Below the pieces are notes generated by a model. The model was not told the origin of the DNA and did no database searches. It worked only from the letters and a program-made list of their open reading frames with translations. A program made the position numbers and the translations under genes. A stretch of DNA of 64,000 nt from Rhipidocladum racemiflorum. Lineage: Eukaryota; Streptophyta; Magnoliopsida; Poales; Poaceae. Positions within the stretch are counted from its first letter, which is position 1. Each line of letters opens with the position of its first letter. Shown here in pieces: positions 10,255 to 22,900 of this stretch. The stretch is taken from contig CM070570.1 in NCBI GenBank assembly GCA_036346355.1, positions 1,426,001-1,490,000 of the forward strand, read 5' to 3'.

Positions 10255-11955
10255 CCCAACAAATCAGATAAAGACGTGAAACCTGCAGAGCCGTGAAATG
10301 ATGCAAGGAAGTGCATCTCATAGAAGAGAGAAAATCACTGTTAGTTCATTGAACAGCTAGAATTAAATAGCATGCTAGGCTGCTAGCAGATAACCAAATG
10401 TCTAGATCTAAATATCAGAACTTTTAGACAACTCAAACACAGCAGTTGGCAAAATGGCAACCAATTTATATCTAAATCAGGCATAGCACAGCATAGTGAA
10501 ACTAATCTCTAAAAACAAGCAAAGACAAGTGACTTGGACAGGTTGTGCCTGGTTTAAGCTTCAGATATCACCAAAACAATATCAAATTAGAATAATGCCA
10601 TCCACTTAATATGAGAACAGTGGCTTAGTAAGCTTTCAGAGCTTACAAAGCTATGTCAACCAAAAAGATTTTAGGGCTCTCATAACTATAAACAATTATT
10701 AACTGGTGAGAGAAAGCTATGATAGGCCGACTAGGTTGTTCTTGACCCATAGACAAGCTTTTCATATGCATCAGTTTAAACGAACTCAATCGAAAGGAGA
10801 CCGAGCGACCATTAAAATTCGAGAGGTGCTTCTATGCTTTCCCTCCTAATACAAGTTGCACAATCTTGAAGCAAACAAAGGGGTAAGTAATCCTCATCTA
10901 CCCTTCATTCATGCTTTAATATTTGTGCAACTTTGAAAAGGAAGAGCATAGAGACACCTCTCGAATTCTGATTCTTAAGCTCTGCATGGAAAGGGGACCG
11001 AGGGACTATTAAAATTTCTTTTCCCTAAATCTTGTTCACGTAAGTATATAACAAAACCTGCAAACCAAATTTTGGGTAACAGTTCAAACAGACTACCACG
11101 ACCAAACATTGAGCAAGACTAGAAACAGCTAGGAATAATCGAAGTTGCAGAACATGCATGATTATACACTTTCTTACCTTGTCCTGAAGTTTGAATTTCC
11201 CAGAAAACGTGTTCCTTTCTCGTTGGCCCACGATTCGCCTGCGATAATAAAAAAAACGTAAATTTATAGGCAATGTAACGTATCTTTCAAGGAGTCTTTT
11301 CAATCGCGTTTGATTTAGACCGGAATATATGTGCGCAGAGAAGCAACAGAGCGCATCCACAAGTCGGCCGCATCCAATTCCGATTCCTATTACGTGCGCG
11401 GCACAACGTGAGGTCAAAAATTTTTGCACCAAAACCCCCCAAAAGAAGAATCTAGAAACGCAACAGATCTAAACCGCGACCAACAAAACGCTAGAACTAC
11501 GACGAACGACCACGGTGTTTGAAATCCAACATCTAAAACCCCTTCAATTCAGTTCTAGGCATCCGGATCTGGGGCCTGCACTGCCACACCATGCTATCTA
11601 TGCGTAACCATAACACCGGGTGCTTAAAAATGGAATATTTCAGAATTTGACACTCAATTCGTAAGCCTTTCGGCTTATTTGGATGACATATGGACCATCT
11701 GTATGTATGTCAAATTCTGAAAACTCCCGCTTAAAAATCTAGAAACGTTTCAAAAAGAAAACAACCAGAGGAAAATTGGGGGGGGGGAGAGGCGAAATAG
11801 CGAGTCTTGCAGCGGCGGAAGACTACAACTCACCGGATCGGAGACGCGCAGCCGGCGGCGGAGCTGTTGCTGTTGCCGGTCGCCGCCTCGAGGAGGTGGA
11901 AGAAGACTAGAAGAGGATGGGTGGGTGGCTTCCTGGGCTGGGTTAGGGGAGACGA
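10255..11955 (-). other. 5' leader of the SR-rich gene: two non-coding exons and introns
   Basis: Upstream of the ATG an acceptor CTCTGCAG lies at about 10284. A middle leader exon is bounded by an acceptor TTATTATCGCAG (exon starts 11238) and a donor ACAAG/GTAAGA (exon ends 11178). A first exon ends at 11834 with GATCCG/GTGAGT and reaches back to roughly 11950 through a CT- and CCG-rich leader. Transcription start is inferred near 11950-11990, where the minus strand has a weak TTATATT element. These sites are read directly; use of all of them in one transcript is inferred. Confidence 0.6.
10792..11016. mobile_element. Foldback MITE flanked by a 28-bp direct repeat
   Basis: Inverted arms ATTCGAGAGGTGCTTCTATG (from 10817) and CATAGAGACACCTCTCGAAT (to 10966) enclose about 100 bases. 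Around them lies a direct repeat, GAAAGGAGACCGAGCGACCA at 10792 and GAAAGGGGACCGAGGGACTA at 10989, both followed by TTAAAATT. A diverged partial copy of the interior and right arm occurs at about 52320-52435. It sits in the leader intron of the SR-rich gene. Confidence 0.6.
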
Positions 11956-12558
11956 CTTGCCATGAACCGAGCCCACCTAGCTCTATCCTACAATATAAGC
12001 TAACGATCCGAGACACTGACAGGTTGGCCACCAACAACTTGTAGATGGGCCTTCACTGGGTCGTCAGCACACGCGATAATTTTAACAGCTTCGTTAGGAA
12101 ATGAGCAAATATTTGTATTAAAAACCGCTTCATTAATCCATCATTGCAGAAAATTATAGAAAATTTAGGACATGTTTGGCAACTTGGAACCGAGTTGTTT
12201 CTACTAGAATCTGGGAGAAACCCAGCCAAACGGGCTAAAACTCGGAACGTTTCTTCTTTTTCCACACCGGGGCTGAATCGCCCTCAACCCCGTTTCTACT
12301 AGAATCTGGAACCGTAACAAACGGTTTGCAGAAAGTGGTTTTGATTCTACCTGAAAGTTTCTACCAAGAATCTGAAACCGTTTCTATTTCTACTAGAATA
12401 TAGAACCGTACCAAACGGAACCTTACACCATGAGCTTTCCATGTGCGTGTGAGCATTAAATTACAGAAAATTCAGGAAAAACATCTTTGCAGATGGCAGA
12501 AGAGCTTTCCATGTACATGCCATAATTTCAACAGCCAAGATCCAAGATATATCCAATT
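11956..12558. other. Upstream region with repeat debris, no gene
   Basis: Contains repeated TTTCTACTAGAATCTG motifs between about 12190 and 12410, bounded by CATGTTTGGCAAC near 12173 and ACCAAACGGAACCTTA near 12410. These suggest a decayed Tourist-like MITE. No coding region supported. Confidence 0.4.
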
Positions 12559-12973
12559 GGAATAAGTCTACTTCACAGTTCACACCCTGAACTTTGGGGG
12601 TGCGCGTAATCTACCCTTGAACTACAAAACCGTATAAATAACCCCCTAAGGCCTTGTTTGGGAGGTCTATTCCCAGCCGGGATCGGGTTTTGCCACAGTG
12701 ACGGGTGACATGGATGAGAATACGGCAATGCCACAATGGTTTTGCTACCGTGACGGATGACATGGCTAACAATGTGGCAATGATTGTGGGCCACCGTATC
12801 TGATACAGTGGCAAAACCACCGCCACAATGGAAAAAACACCATTCAAACTGCTCTAGAGGGTTACTAAGAAGGTTTTTCATAGTTCAGGGGGCTATTTAG
12901 ACGGTTTTGTAGTTCAGGGAGGGAGTAGATTAGACGCACCCCCAAAGTCCAGGGGGTAAAGTAAACTTATTCC
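12559..12973. mobile_element. MITE with 88-bp inverted arms and a foreign-looking centre
   Basis: Left arm 12559-12647 starts GGAATAAGTCTACTT. Right arm 12882-12973 is its reverse complement (GGAATAAGTTTACTT, then CTTTGGGGGTGCG and AACTACAAAACCGT). TCCAATT occurs just outside both ends. The 234-base centre starts TAAGGCCTTGTTTGGGAGG, like the end of a Tourist element, so a nested insertion is likely. No coding capacity. Confidence 0.7.
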
Positions 12974-12996
12974 TGTCCAATTTAGCCAAGCACTGA

Positions 12997-13284
12997 TAAG
13001 TGCATCTCCAAGAGGGGCCCTAAATATGGCCCTAACTTGAATTATAGGGCTTTTAGAGAAAAAGATCAACTCCAGCAAGGACCCTAAATTGTTAAAATTT
13101 ATCAAATTGTTTTAGGGCCCATGGGAGAGTAGCTAGCAACTCTGTGATTGAACCCTATTTTCATTGAGTTTTAGGACCTAATTGCTGGAGTGAATATTTC
13201 ATTGGAGCCCTAAATCTAATTAGTTAGGGTCCTAAATTAAAATTTAAGGCTCATTTTTAGAGCCCTCTCTTGGAGATGCTCTTA
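12997..13284. mobile_element. MITE family A, copy 1 (complete)
   Basis: Terminal inverted repeats TAAGTGCATCTCCAAGAG and CTCTTGGAGATGCTCTTA bracket 288 bases rich in CCCTAAAT. A second copy in the same orientation lies at 33929-34187. TAA/TTA ends suggest a PIF/Harbinger (Tourist) affinity, inferred only. Confidence 0.75.
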
Positions 13285-13480
13285 CAAGACAGGAAACAAA
13301 CCTGCCTAAACTGAGTCTCACATATAACTCCACCAGCAAATGCGATATGCACCCTGTTGTGAAAGGTGACGAATTACACTATTACAGACAGCTGGTATAA
13401 AACTGACCATTAGCTTCAGAGGAAAATAGCAAACGTAGGAGACCAAGGCTAGAGTGAAAATCAAATAGCTATTTGTTCAA

Positions 13481-14267
13481 CTAGGAAAGTGAGCGCGGCG
13501 GCACGCCGCGCACGTGAACGGGGAAAAAATTTGTGTTGTTTTTTTAGAGAAAAAAACGGACCACAAAAATATTTTTTCTTTGGGAAAACAAGGGAATTTT
13601 TCGGGGGAAAAACAGACTACTAACACGCCGCGCGCGTGAACGAAAAATAACTTTGAGAAAAAATGGATCACGAAAACAAAAAAGCGGCGCACGCCGCGTG
13701 CGCGTGCGGAAAATGGATTTGTGTTTTTTTTTTATGGAAAATGGACCGCGAAATATTTTCCATGGGATCCGAAGAAAAAACAGACAATGAAAACATTTTT
13801 TTCAACAAAAACGGAGAAACGATGAACGAAAAACGAATTAGCATTTTTTTCTGAGGGAAAACGGTCATCGAAAATATTTTTCCCATGCTCCGGAGAAAAA
13901 GCGAACAACAAAAATATTCTTTCCAACAAAAACAGAGAAACGTCGAACGAAAAACGAATTCCCATTTTTTTTTTTTTGAGGAAAAACGGACAACGAAAAC
14001 ATTTTTCCCATGCTTCGGAGAAAAAACGGATAACGAAAATATTTTTTTCGGGCAAAACGAAGAAAGGACTTGAATCCATTTTTTTAAAGGAAAAACAGAC
14101 AACGAAAACATTTTTCCTATGCTCCGGAGAAAAAACAGATAACGGAAACATTTTTCCAGGCAAAACGGAGAAAGGACTTGAATACATTTTTTTAGGAAAA
14201 ACGGCCAACGAAAACGGCCAACGGAGAAAGAGACAGGGAGAGGAAGGAGAGGGAGAGGGATTAGAGA
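13481..14267 (-). mobile_element. Helitron-like element with internal minisatellite (minus orientation)
   Basis: Read on the minus strand the 3' end is a perfect GC-rich hairpin (GCGCGGCG, 3-base loop, CGCCGCGC), then TCACTTTC and CTAG next to host T, as Helitrons end. The proposed 5' end is A/TCTCTAATCCC at 14267. The interior is about eight degenerate units of roughly 90 bases containing GGAAAAATGTTTTCGTTGTC and CTCCGGAGCATGGG blocks. A sister element of almost the same length lies in plus orientation at 34699-35487. The long reading frames here come from the repeat and are not genes. Confidence 0.6.
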
Positions 14268-14460
14268 TAATTCTTTTCTTACTTTATTCCATAATCTGCT
14301 CATCTTCTTATAACAATGAAGATCTAGCCTAACAACTTGATAACAATTTGCTAACAACCTTATCCAACAAAGCAACAACTTGTCTAACAACTTAACTAAA
14401 AGACAACAACTAATTAAGTGGATGAGGAGACTGCTGCCACAGTCGGCGCAGCTACCATGG

Positions 14461-15560
14461 TTAATGCATGCCTGCTACTACACCGGCTTTAGGTAAGGCC
14501 CCACATGACATCTTTCCCCGCCTTGCAAGCAGCTCGTCCTCGAGCTGGAATGACAAATAGCGAGCACCAAACACAGTTAGAGATTCCCAAAAGGATTCCT
14601 CTACCGGCTTGTTGGCCCAATGAATGAGGACTCCCCAAACATCCCGTCGACAACGTGCTTGCAGCACGGCCTTTGGTGTTGGAGGAGATATCGGTGGTTC
14701 TCCTTTGTACAGCTCCATTAGACTGATGTGGAAGACATCGTACAAACGAATGCGCGGAGGTAGATGGAGACGGTAAGCCACATCACCAATACATGCAAGC
14801 ACCTGATAAGGTCCATAGAAGTGCGGATTCAAATGCGTGGTTAGCCAAAGATGGCGTTGTGCGGTGTAGCAATCACAACCACACCTAGTCGCCTTCCTGA
14901 AAATGCAGCTCACAACGGTTCCTTTTGTAGAGCTGCTGACCCTTGAAGGAGGCGACATGGATGTCCATGAGGAGTCAGTTGCGGTTGACCAATAAATGTT
15001 CCACGGCCACCAGCCGCGCACATCCCTCGCCATAAAACTGCAGAGAAGGTGGCTCGTATCCATAGACCACTTTGAATGGTGAGGCATGAAGAGATGTATG
15101 AAGAGAGGCATTATAACAGTACTCTTCCCAGGGTAGCCACTAAAGCCATTAGCGAGGTCAATCTCCCATGAGGCAACGTCAATACATGGTGATCACCTTG
15201 TCGATAGCCTCTATATGGCTGTCAGATTGAGGGTGGAATGCTGAGCTGAGGTGAAGGCGAACGCCTGCCAACTGAAACAATTCTAACCAAAATTGCTAGT
15301 GAAAACGGGATCACGGTCACTTACGATAGAGTTAGGTACTCCATGTAGTCGTATGATCTGGTCGAAGAAATCTCGAGCGATTGAGCTGGCTGTGTACGGG
15401 TGCCCAGTGGAATGAAGTGGGCATATTTGGAAAACCTATCAACGACGGAGAGTATGATAGATTTGCCATGTACCTTGGGTAATCCTTCCACGAAATCCAT
15501 ACAAATATCTACCCAGACTTGTGATGGTACGTCCAAAGGTTGAAGAAAGCCAGCTGGATG
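14461..15560 (-). pseudogene. Ty3/gypsy chromovirus remnant: integrase and chromodomain
   Basis: The minus strand carries the integrase core start at about 15530-15400 (DICMDFVEGLPKVHGKS, then VVDRFSKYAHFIPLG). The integrase C-terminus is at 14840-14680 (FYGPYQVLACIGDVAYRL, VFHISLMELYKGEPP), and the chromodomain at about 14650-14510 (VLIHWANKPVEESFWE, SFQLEDELLA). This order, with a C-terminal chromodomain, marks a chromovirus. The core is shifted and interrupted between 15400 and 15110. No reverse transcriptase or LTR was found beside it, so it is an isolated pol tail. Confidence 0.85.
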
Positions 15561-15725
15561 TAGGGCTGAAAACAGTACGAAAACGGTCGGTAAATGATTG
15601 TTCCGTTTCCATATTTTTTATCAGTGACGTAAACGAAATCAGAAACCCCGAAACTGGATACGGAAACTGATAGCGACGGAAACGAATGCGGAACGAAACG
15701 GAGCGCATACGGAAGCAAAAGCGAA
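15558..15725. mobile_element. hAT-type MITE fragment (one end)
   Basis: Starts TAGGGCTGAAAACAGTACG and continues with repeated GAAACGG/CGGAAAC motifs, the usual form of grass hAT MITEs whose termini read CAGGGCTGAAAACGG. No matching right end was found within 600 bases. Confidence 0.5.
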
Positions 15726-16700
15726 AAATTCTACAAGAACATAGTACAGAATCACAATATACATAACAACAAAAACAATGTAACCCATTCCACCTCCAAG
15801 GTAGACACAAGAATACTGTTATATTCACTGGTATCACTAGAAAGTTTTTTTCTCAAGTTTATCAGCTAAAGTTCGTTATTTGTCCCCCATATCAGACCAT
15901 TATGTCCTCCAATAATTATCATCGATACCCTCTTGCTCCACCAACTACAAATGTGTAAAGCCCTAAAATTTGTATACTATTGTTTGATGTTCATTTATAA
16001 TTTTTTGAGATTTATTCTGAAATTTCTGGAGTTTATAAATACCATTTTGTTATTTGTAGATCCACACGCTCTGCTGCGTCGAATGAATTTTGATAGTGCT
16101 CAACTAGAAAGAAAAAGATCTACGCAATTTTCTAGAACCACGAGATTTTTTTGGCAAAGGGGCTCGATCCAGATTCTCATGCGAATTTGTGGAACCACAT
16201 GATCTATTTTGCAAAATAGGCTTGGCCAAGTCCAACCGTAATTTTTTGAAAACACAAGGTAAAAGGACCTTGCTGTAATTTTGGATTTGTTCGGGACTTT
16301 TTCTTGAAGAAAGAGGTAAGGACTGAGGAGGCCTGAGAGGCCTCCAATTCATTCCTCTTTAATAGGTTAGTTATGTACGTTTCATTTTCTTACTCAGTAA
16401 TCACGTGTTCCTTTATACAATTGACCGTGCAAAATGACCATAAAACCTCCAGACAATGTTGCCCTTGACCAAATAAATTTGGAAGGTAGCGACGCATAGG
16501 TCAAAGGTGATACGTTTTCTGTCACGCATTGGTTTGACAAGGCAATCAAATGTGAAATCACACCATTCAGATCTTGCTCAGATTCTACGTTTGCATATTG
16601 ACTGGCAAAATGAAATTTAGTAATCACATGAGACGAAATGAACGGTATGAAGGCAAAGCACCAACCGAAGCAAAACTTCATAATACTCAATTAATACTAA
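15726..16700. other. Intergenic, no gene seen
   Basis: AT-rich DNA between the chromovirus remnant and the 3' end of eIF3a. Short reading frames have no family resemblance. The part nearest 16966 should include the eIF3a 3' untranslated region. Confidence 0.5.
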
Positions 16701-16965
16701 CAGCAAAGTTTGAAGTACCATAACAAATAGCCACACGATGTGTGTGAGTACTCCGACTCGGAACAATGAAACACAGCTTCGAAAAGGTGACATGGCACGG
16801 AGAGTCCTAGCTTCAAAATTTCAGGAGCATTTGGTGAGCAACAAACAAATTCAAGTGACCATGCTTCCCAATATCACAGGCGGACATTGTGTATGAAGCT
16901 CTCCCAACCATAAAAAGAGCGGCAAAAATCTCAACCTGGCAGAGCACATTTGAGGGCAGGCAGCT

Positions 16966-19900
16966 TCAGTGATGCCTCCCCCAGGTCGACGATGACGATG
17001 AAGAATTTGTGGAGGATCTAGATCCCCGCCAGCGGTCAGTAGTAGCAGGAGGGCCATCCTGGCGGGCTGGGGGCGCATCTTGGCGTGCAGGGGGAGCATC
17101 TTGGCGGAGTGGACGCACATCAGGGCGAGAGCGATCTTCACGTGGACCCCACCGGTCTTGTTCAATCGACACTGCTGGTCTCTGGCTGGCACCTGTGCTG
17201 CCACTGTCACCACCGCGTTTAAACTTCGGGACATATTTACCAGGAGCTGGTGCAGCGGCCGCAGCAGCTGCAGCTGGAGCTGCTGCTGGCTCACGAATTG
17301 GCAGGGCGGCAGCAGCAGCATCAGGTGTGCGCGCAGCCTCAACACCTCTTCCCGAGAGATTATCCCTTCTCTGCTTCTCCTTCTCTTCCAACTCCCTCTC
17401 TCTTTGCAGCTGCTTGGCTGCAATTGCATCAAGCTTAGCTTTCCTCTCGGCTTCTTCCCTCTTCCTCCTCTCTTCCTCTGCAATTGAAAGAGAGAACATC
17501 ATTACTAATAATATGTATGATCTAGAATTTGATTTGCTTTCTTCGAAATGGCAACAAACAATATGGCGTCGGGCGCAAGATTTTATTTTAAGCTATCCAT
17601 TGCCCAAGTATCACAAGTCTACTCTACACTGCAGTCATTCAAGTATTCAACTACTGTGGTAATGACATAATACAAGCTAACACAAATCCTACCTCAGTAG
17701 CCTCAGATAAGAATAGGTTGAGCAATCTTATCCCAGTGAAACAATAAAAAAAAATCGTAGCCCCGGATAAGAATAACTTGTATGAGTTATCCCAGTGGAA
17801 CATTAACTAAGGCGCCAACTTTGCAGTTCAGAATTTACCAAAATAAATAATAAAGATCAAAGTAGTATTACACCCAGCAAGTACAACAATAATAAAGGTA
17901 GTCCCGAATTAACTTGCCTTCGCGTTTTTTAGCTTCCTCTTCCTCACGTAGCCTTTCGATTCGCTGTTCCTCCAGGTTCAAATAATACATCAATTTCCGT
18001 ACTGTCTCCCTTTCACTCTTTCTTGATGATATCAACTGACTGATCCTTTCATCCCTCTCTTTCTTCAGGCAACTAAACTCAGCTTCACGACGTTGGACAA
18101 TTCTTTCCTGGAAAGCATTCTGCAACAGCAAAGAAAGGAATTGGAAAAAGGCACGGGAGTGAAAAGACTACTGAACAGAGCTCATAGGTTGACAACACCC
18201 ATGTGGCCATGTAACCAAAAAAAGGAAATTTTGCACTGAAAATACATGTCAAATTTGAACCTTCATGTTCTGCAATCATCAAACAAAAGTTAACTAGTTT
18301 GCCAAAATTTGATTAAGCAATTTTAACTTGATCGGCAGATAGACTAACACAGTAACACATTCTGCTATCAAAAAATAACAAATAACTAGACTGTTGCACT
18401 ATTATATTATAACAAAACATTTGCAACATATCCAGTATTACATTTAGAATTGGAAAACCTGATTATGGACCAAAACAACATAATTAGATGGAACATAGTA
18501 TTCTCAGATTACCAAGTAGTACTGTGCAGGGTTCACAAAACCGCGACAAACCGCTCGAAAACCGCGGTTTTCGATCTTACCGCTCCGGTTCGAGATGCAA
18601 AACCGCTCGGTAAACCGGCCTAATTAAAAAAAAAATTTTGAAAAAATTTACGTGTCCGGTTTTTCGTGTAAAACCGCGATTGTCGTTTAAAAACCGCTAA
18701 AAACCGTTTTCAAAGAACATTCAATTGGTCGGGTTGATTTTTCGTGAAACCCTGGCGGTTTTTTGTGAAAATCAAGCAGTTTTTCGTTGAAAACCAAACG
18801 GTTATCGATTTTTTTCAAAAAAAAAATTATTATTCAACACTTCGGTTTTCGGCGGTTTTTCGCGCGGTTTTTGCGAAAATCGTACCGCAAAAACCGAACC
18901 AGTTTGCGCGGTACGGTTTTGTGAACCCTGGTACTGTGACATGAAGGCTTGAATGAAGTTGTCAATGGCATACATACCTTAAGTTCCAACATTCGAGAAA
19001 GTCTATTTTTCTCTTGCAAGTCGCCCGCATGGTGTTGCTTGCTGAGCTCAATCTCTCTCTACAAGCAGAAATTAATACTATGTGTGTCAACAAATATCCG
19101 CACATTGTAAACAACAAATGAACAGTAGAAAATAGACCAGCTGCTCTTGCTCATGAAGGATCTTCTCTTCCTCAAGGCGTTTTTGGAAAGCTTGCTCAAT
19201 CAATGGTGCCTCTTCCTGCCTTTTTGCCCTCTCCAAGTAATCCATTGTCTTTGCAAGCTTCTGCAGCTTTTTTTCCATCTCCTGGCGCTCCTTCATCTGT
19301 TCATTCAATGCCAGTTCCATGAGGCTCTCCTTGGTAATCTCCTGCCATGCAAACATTCAATATGTTGAAGCGGTTGTATAAAGGATTATACTGGTAGAAA
19401 TAATATGATTTACAACTGAAAACTTCTGAGCTCTGACCAACATAGCTGCTGGCAACATGATACCAATATGTGCTGACGCTATGGACTATAAAGGACCTGT
19501 TTCAAGGGGCTTAGCTTCCTCCATAAGACAGGCTAGTTGAAAGAGTCATTAATTTTTTGTGAGCTTAAGCTTCCCTGAAAAGTTCAAGAAGCCGAACACC
19601 ATTTGGGGGAGCTTAAGCTACTGGTACTTTTAAGCTATCCTGAAGCTACACCAAAAAAGGGCCAAAATAATCCATAGATGGTTTCAGCACACAATGGATA
19701 TTTGCTTGTATTTAATTGCCAGGATAAGCCCGAAAGGTGATGGTGAATTTAAAATGAATGCAGCATACAATAGTAAAATCTATTATGGGATGGGTAGTTC
19801 AAATTTCAAATTCGAAAGAAAAAGGAGATGGAACAGTCATAGGATGTTAATGGAGCAATGACAACTAGCAAAGACAATAACATGCTTAAATATGCCACCA

Positions 19901-22900
19901 GAGTACAAGAAACTGGAGAATTAGAAACTAGCATTTCAACATCATTACCAAGTTCGAACCTCTTAGGTCCAGTTTGTTTGGCCTTTTTCATCAGCTTAAA
20001 GCCAAAAAACCAAAGCCTAAACAAATGGGTGCCTTTTTATCTGAGCTTTTTCAAAAGCCATAAGCCTTCATAAAATTAAAAGCCAAAAGCCACCAGAGGT
20101 GCTTTTTTGGCTTATTGAGTGTTGGTTTTAAACTAATGCCACTGAAGTTAAGGTAAAACTACCCACGTCTACCACGTATAAAAGCCGGCTGCTTTTGAAC
20201 TGCTTAACCCCAAAAGCTGGCTTTAAGCTATAAGCCAAAAGGCCTAAACCTAAACAAACAGAACCTTAGTCTTAGGCATGTCTGTACTGTTTAAACTTTT
20301 AATTATATCACTTTTCCCAAATTTCCTTTCTCAAAATAATAATAGATTGTTCTCTGTGTATAATTGAGACCATTCCAAGTCACCTACAAACTATCAGAAC
20401 AGAAGCAGCACACCATGTGCTAACATGCTTGTATAAAAACCATATCAAACAAATGAGCAAACCAGCAAAAACTTCTTAAACATGATACACCCTTCATCTA
20501 CACCACCTACCATCGATCTACAGCATCAGATCAAATTTTGCAAACAGTTCATGAAAATAAATATCAAAATTGAACAGATCATACAGAAACATGAACTTTG
20601 ACCCTTTTAATAGTAAAAATGCACCAAGTTTTTCTCATTAAACATAAATTAAGCTACATGCTACGTGGCTATACATAAAATATTGACAGCATATATAGTC
20701 AGTTGGCATAAATTGGTTTATTATTGGAAACCCACTATTGTTTCTTACCCCCTCAATGACAGGTTTTTTCCCTTTCTTTTTGTGTTTTATAGTTTCTTCT
20801 AGCAACTCTTGTGCTGCCTTAAGATCTCTTTCCTGCATTTCTCGAAGGATCCTCTGCTGCTCCCTAAGTCTTTGATCCTTCAAAAGCCTCTCCCTTTCAT
20901 CGTCTGCAGTTTTCTTCTGAAGACTCAATCTCTTTCTTTCCTCCTCCTTTTCCTGGAAATGGATACATAAACCATAAACAAAAACTACATAAAACAGCAA
21001 GAGTATAGAATAGTAAGCAAATAGGATACCTTTTCCAATATTTGGCGCTCATGCTCTTCTTTGCGCTTTTCAATTATTGATTTCCTCGCAAGAAGCCTCT
21101 TATGTTCTTTCTCCACTACTCCAGCGAGACTAATCAAGTTTTCACCAAGTTTGGATGGCTTTTTCATAGGTGGATGAATAAGACTCCTTGCTTTGTTTAG
21201 GGAATTAGCCAGGGCACTAAGGTGATTACTGAGCCCTTCTGATTCTAAGTCCTACAAAGAGAAATCAGTAAGAATAACATTGAAACATTAGGGGTAATTA
21301 GTAAAACTAAAGTTCTGCATTTAACAGCATATGAAATATTACTGTTGAATATATTGTAATTCAAATAATAAAAACCAGTACATAGATGTCAGGGCCTAGA
21401 TTTTTTTAAGATCTCTAAAAGACAACAAATATCATGCCAACAGTAATACTATTTAGCTTGTTCAGCATTGAGATAAGGCGCAACATGCAATATGATGCTT
21501 ATAGCCAAGAAACAACAGTGAACAGACATTCATTCAATGAGAACATTGAGAAACCTGAAGAAGGCAGCAGCAGGTAGAGTCTAGCCACATACCATATTAC
21601 CAAAATGAACAGCTCCCGATAAATGGTTGACTTTCATAGCAACAAAATTGTGTTTCACAGCATCAACAGAAATCTTTTCGACAACAGCAAATTCAAAGAA
21701 TGGGATCATTCTTGAGAGCATATCAATTTTCATGGACTGGAAAATCCGAGAAGCCTGGAAATGACAAAAAGTTAAGCTAAATTGCATGTCTTAACTAAAT
21801 ACTAATGTTAGGTATGTAAAGAGATATGAATACATATACTTTCTAAAGTGGGTCATAGAATAAGACCTGCTGCAGCACCCGCAGTGTCGTCAGCTTTTCC
21901 AATGTAGGAAGGTACTGCGATAACTGAACTTCCGGAACTGAAGAAGCCGATGAAAGCTTCCCTCCAATCTTAGAAATCTTGGAAAGCAGTGGCTGTACTT
22001 TCGATGCGAGATCCAGAGGAAGAAACTCATGTTCCAAGAGGTTGTATAAATCTTTCACTTCTTGGGAAGCACAGGAAAAGACCCCTTTGGCAGCCTATAT
22101 TCATACCATGCCGTCAAAACAAGAGACAGGGAGAGAGAACTATTTATGGGTGCACAAGAGAGGCATGGACTGTACATTGCTGGCTACAAACAAGATCATA
22201 AAACTGAAGAAATCAAAATGTAAGTGTGTGACCAATACAAAAAAAACGAAGGCAATGCCTTCATATTTCAGCTATGCAATTGACGAGGGAGAGAATATGG
22301 CAACATAAAATGCTGCAAACGAATTCAATTATTGCTACGCAACTTTCTAAATCAATAGAACGCACATATTATAGGATCAAAACAAGACATGTATAAAAAA
22401 TGTAGAAGAAATACCAATGATGGCACAAGACTGAATACATGTGATAACCAAGAGGCTGTCCAAAAAGTTGGGGGCAAATATGATAAAAAAAATAGTAGCT
22501 AAAAAAGAATTCAGCACATACCAACTCAGAAAGAAGAGATGCTCTTGAAGGCTGAAAAGGGGACAGGAGATTTATCAGAAAAAGAATAGATCATCTTATT
22601 GAAAATAACCTTCACTTAGGAAACAGTTGAGGGCTAACCACTTCTCTATTCTCGCGCTTGGAGTCGAGGGAGAAGTTGACAAGGTTGGCCATACGCAAAT
22701 TACGATCTTTCTCATTTTCAAGCTCAAGATGAGAAGCACCATACTTATGGCCATATGGTGCCACAGAAAGTGCAGCAAGCAAAACAGAAGATGCTATTAA
22801 TTGTAGATCCTTCTGAGACAAGTTCTTATTGTAACTCTTCTGCAAGCTGAAAAGCTTGAGCCATGCATATGCATGATACAAGTGGCTATCAGATATCCAG

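Noticed and set aside
13668..14390. 240-codon minus-strand reading frame and overlapping plus-strand frames
   Set aside because: They translate the minisatellite of a Helitron-like element; both strands are open with repeated Phe/Lys-rich patterns and no family match.
17009..17662. 217-codon plus-strand frame
   Set aside because: Antisense of the last eIF3a exon.
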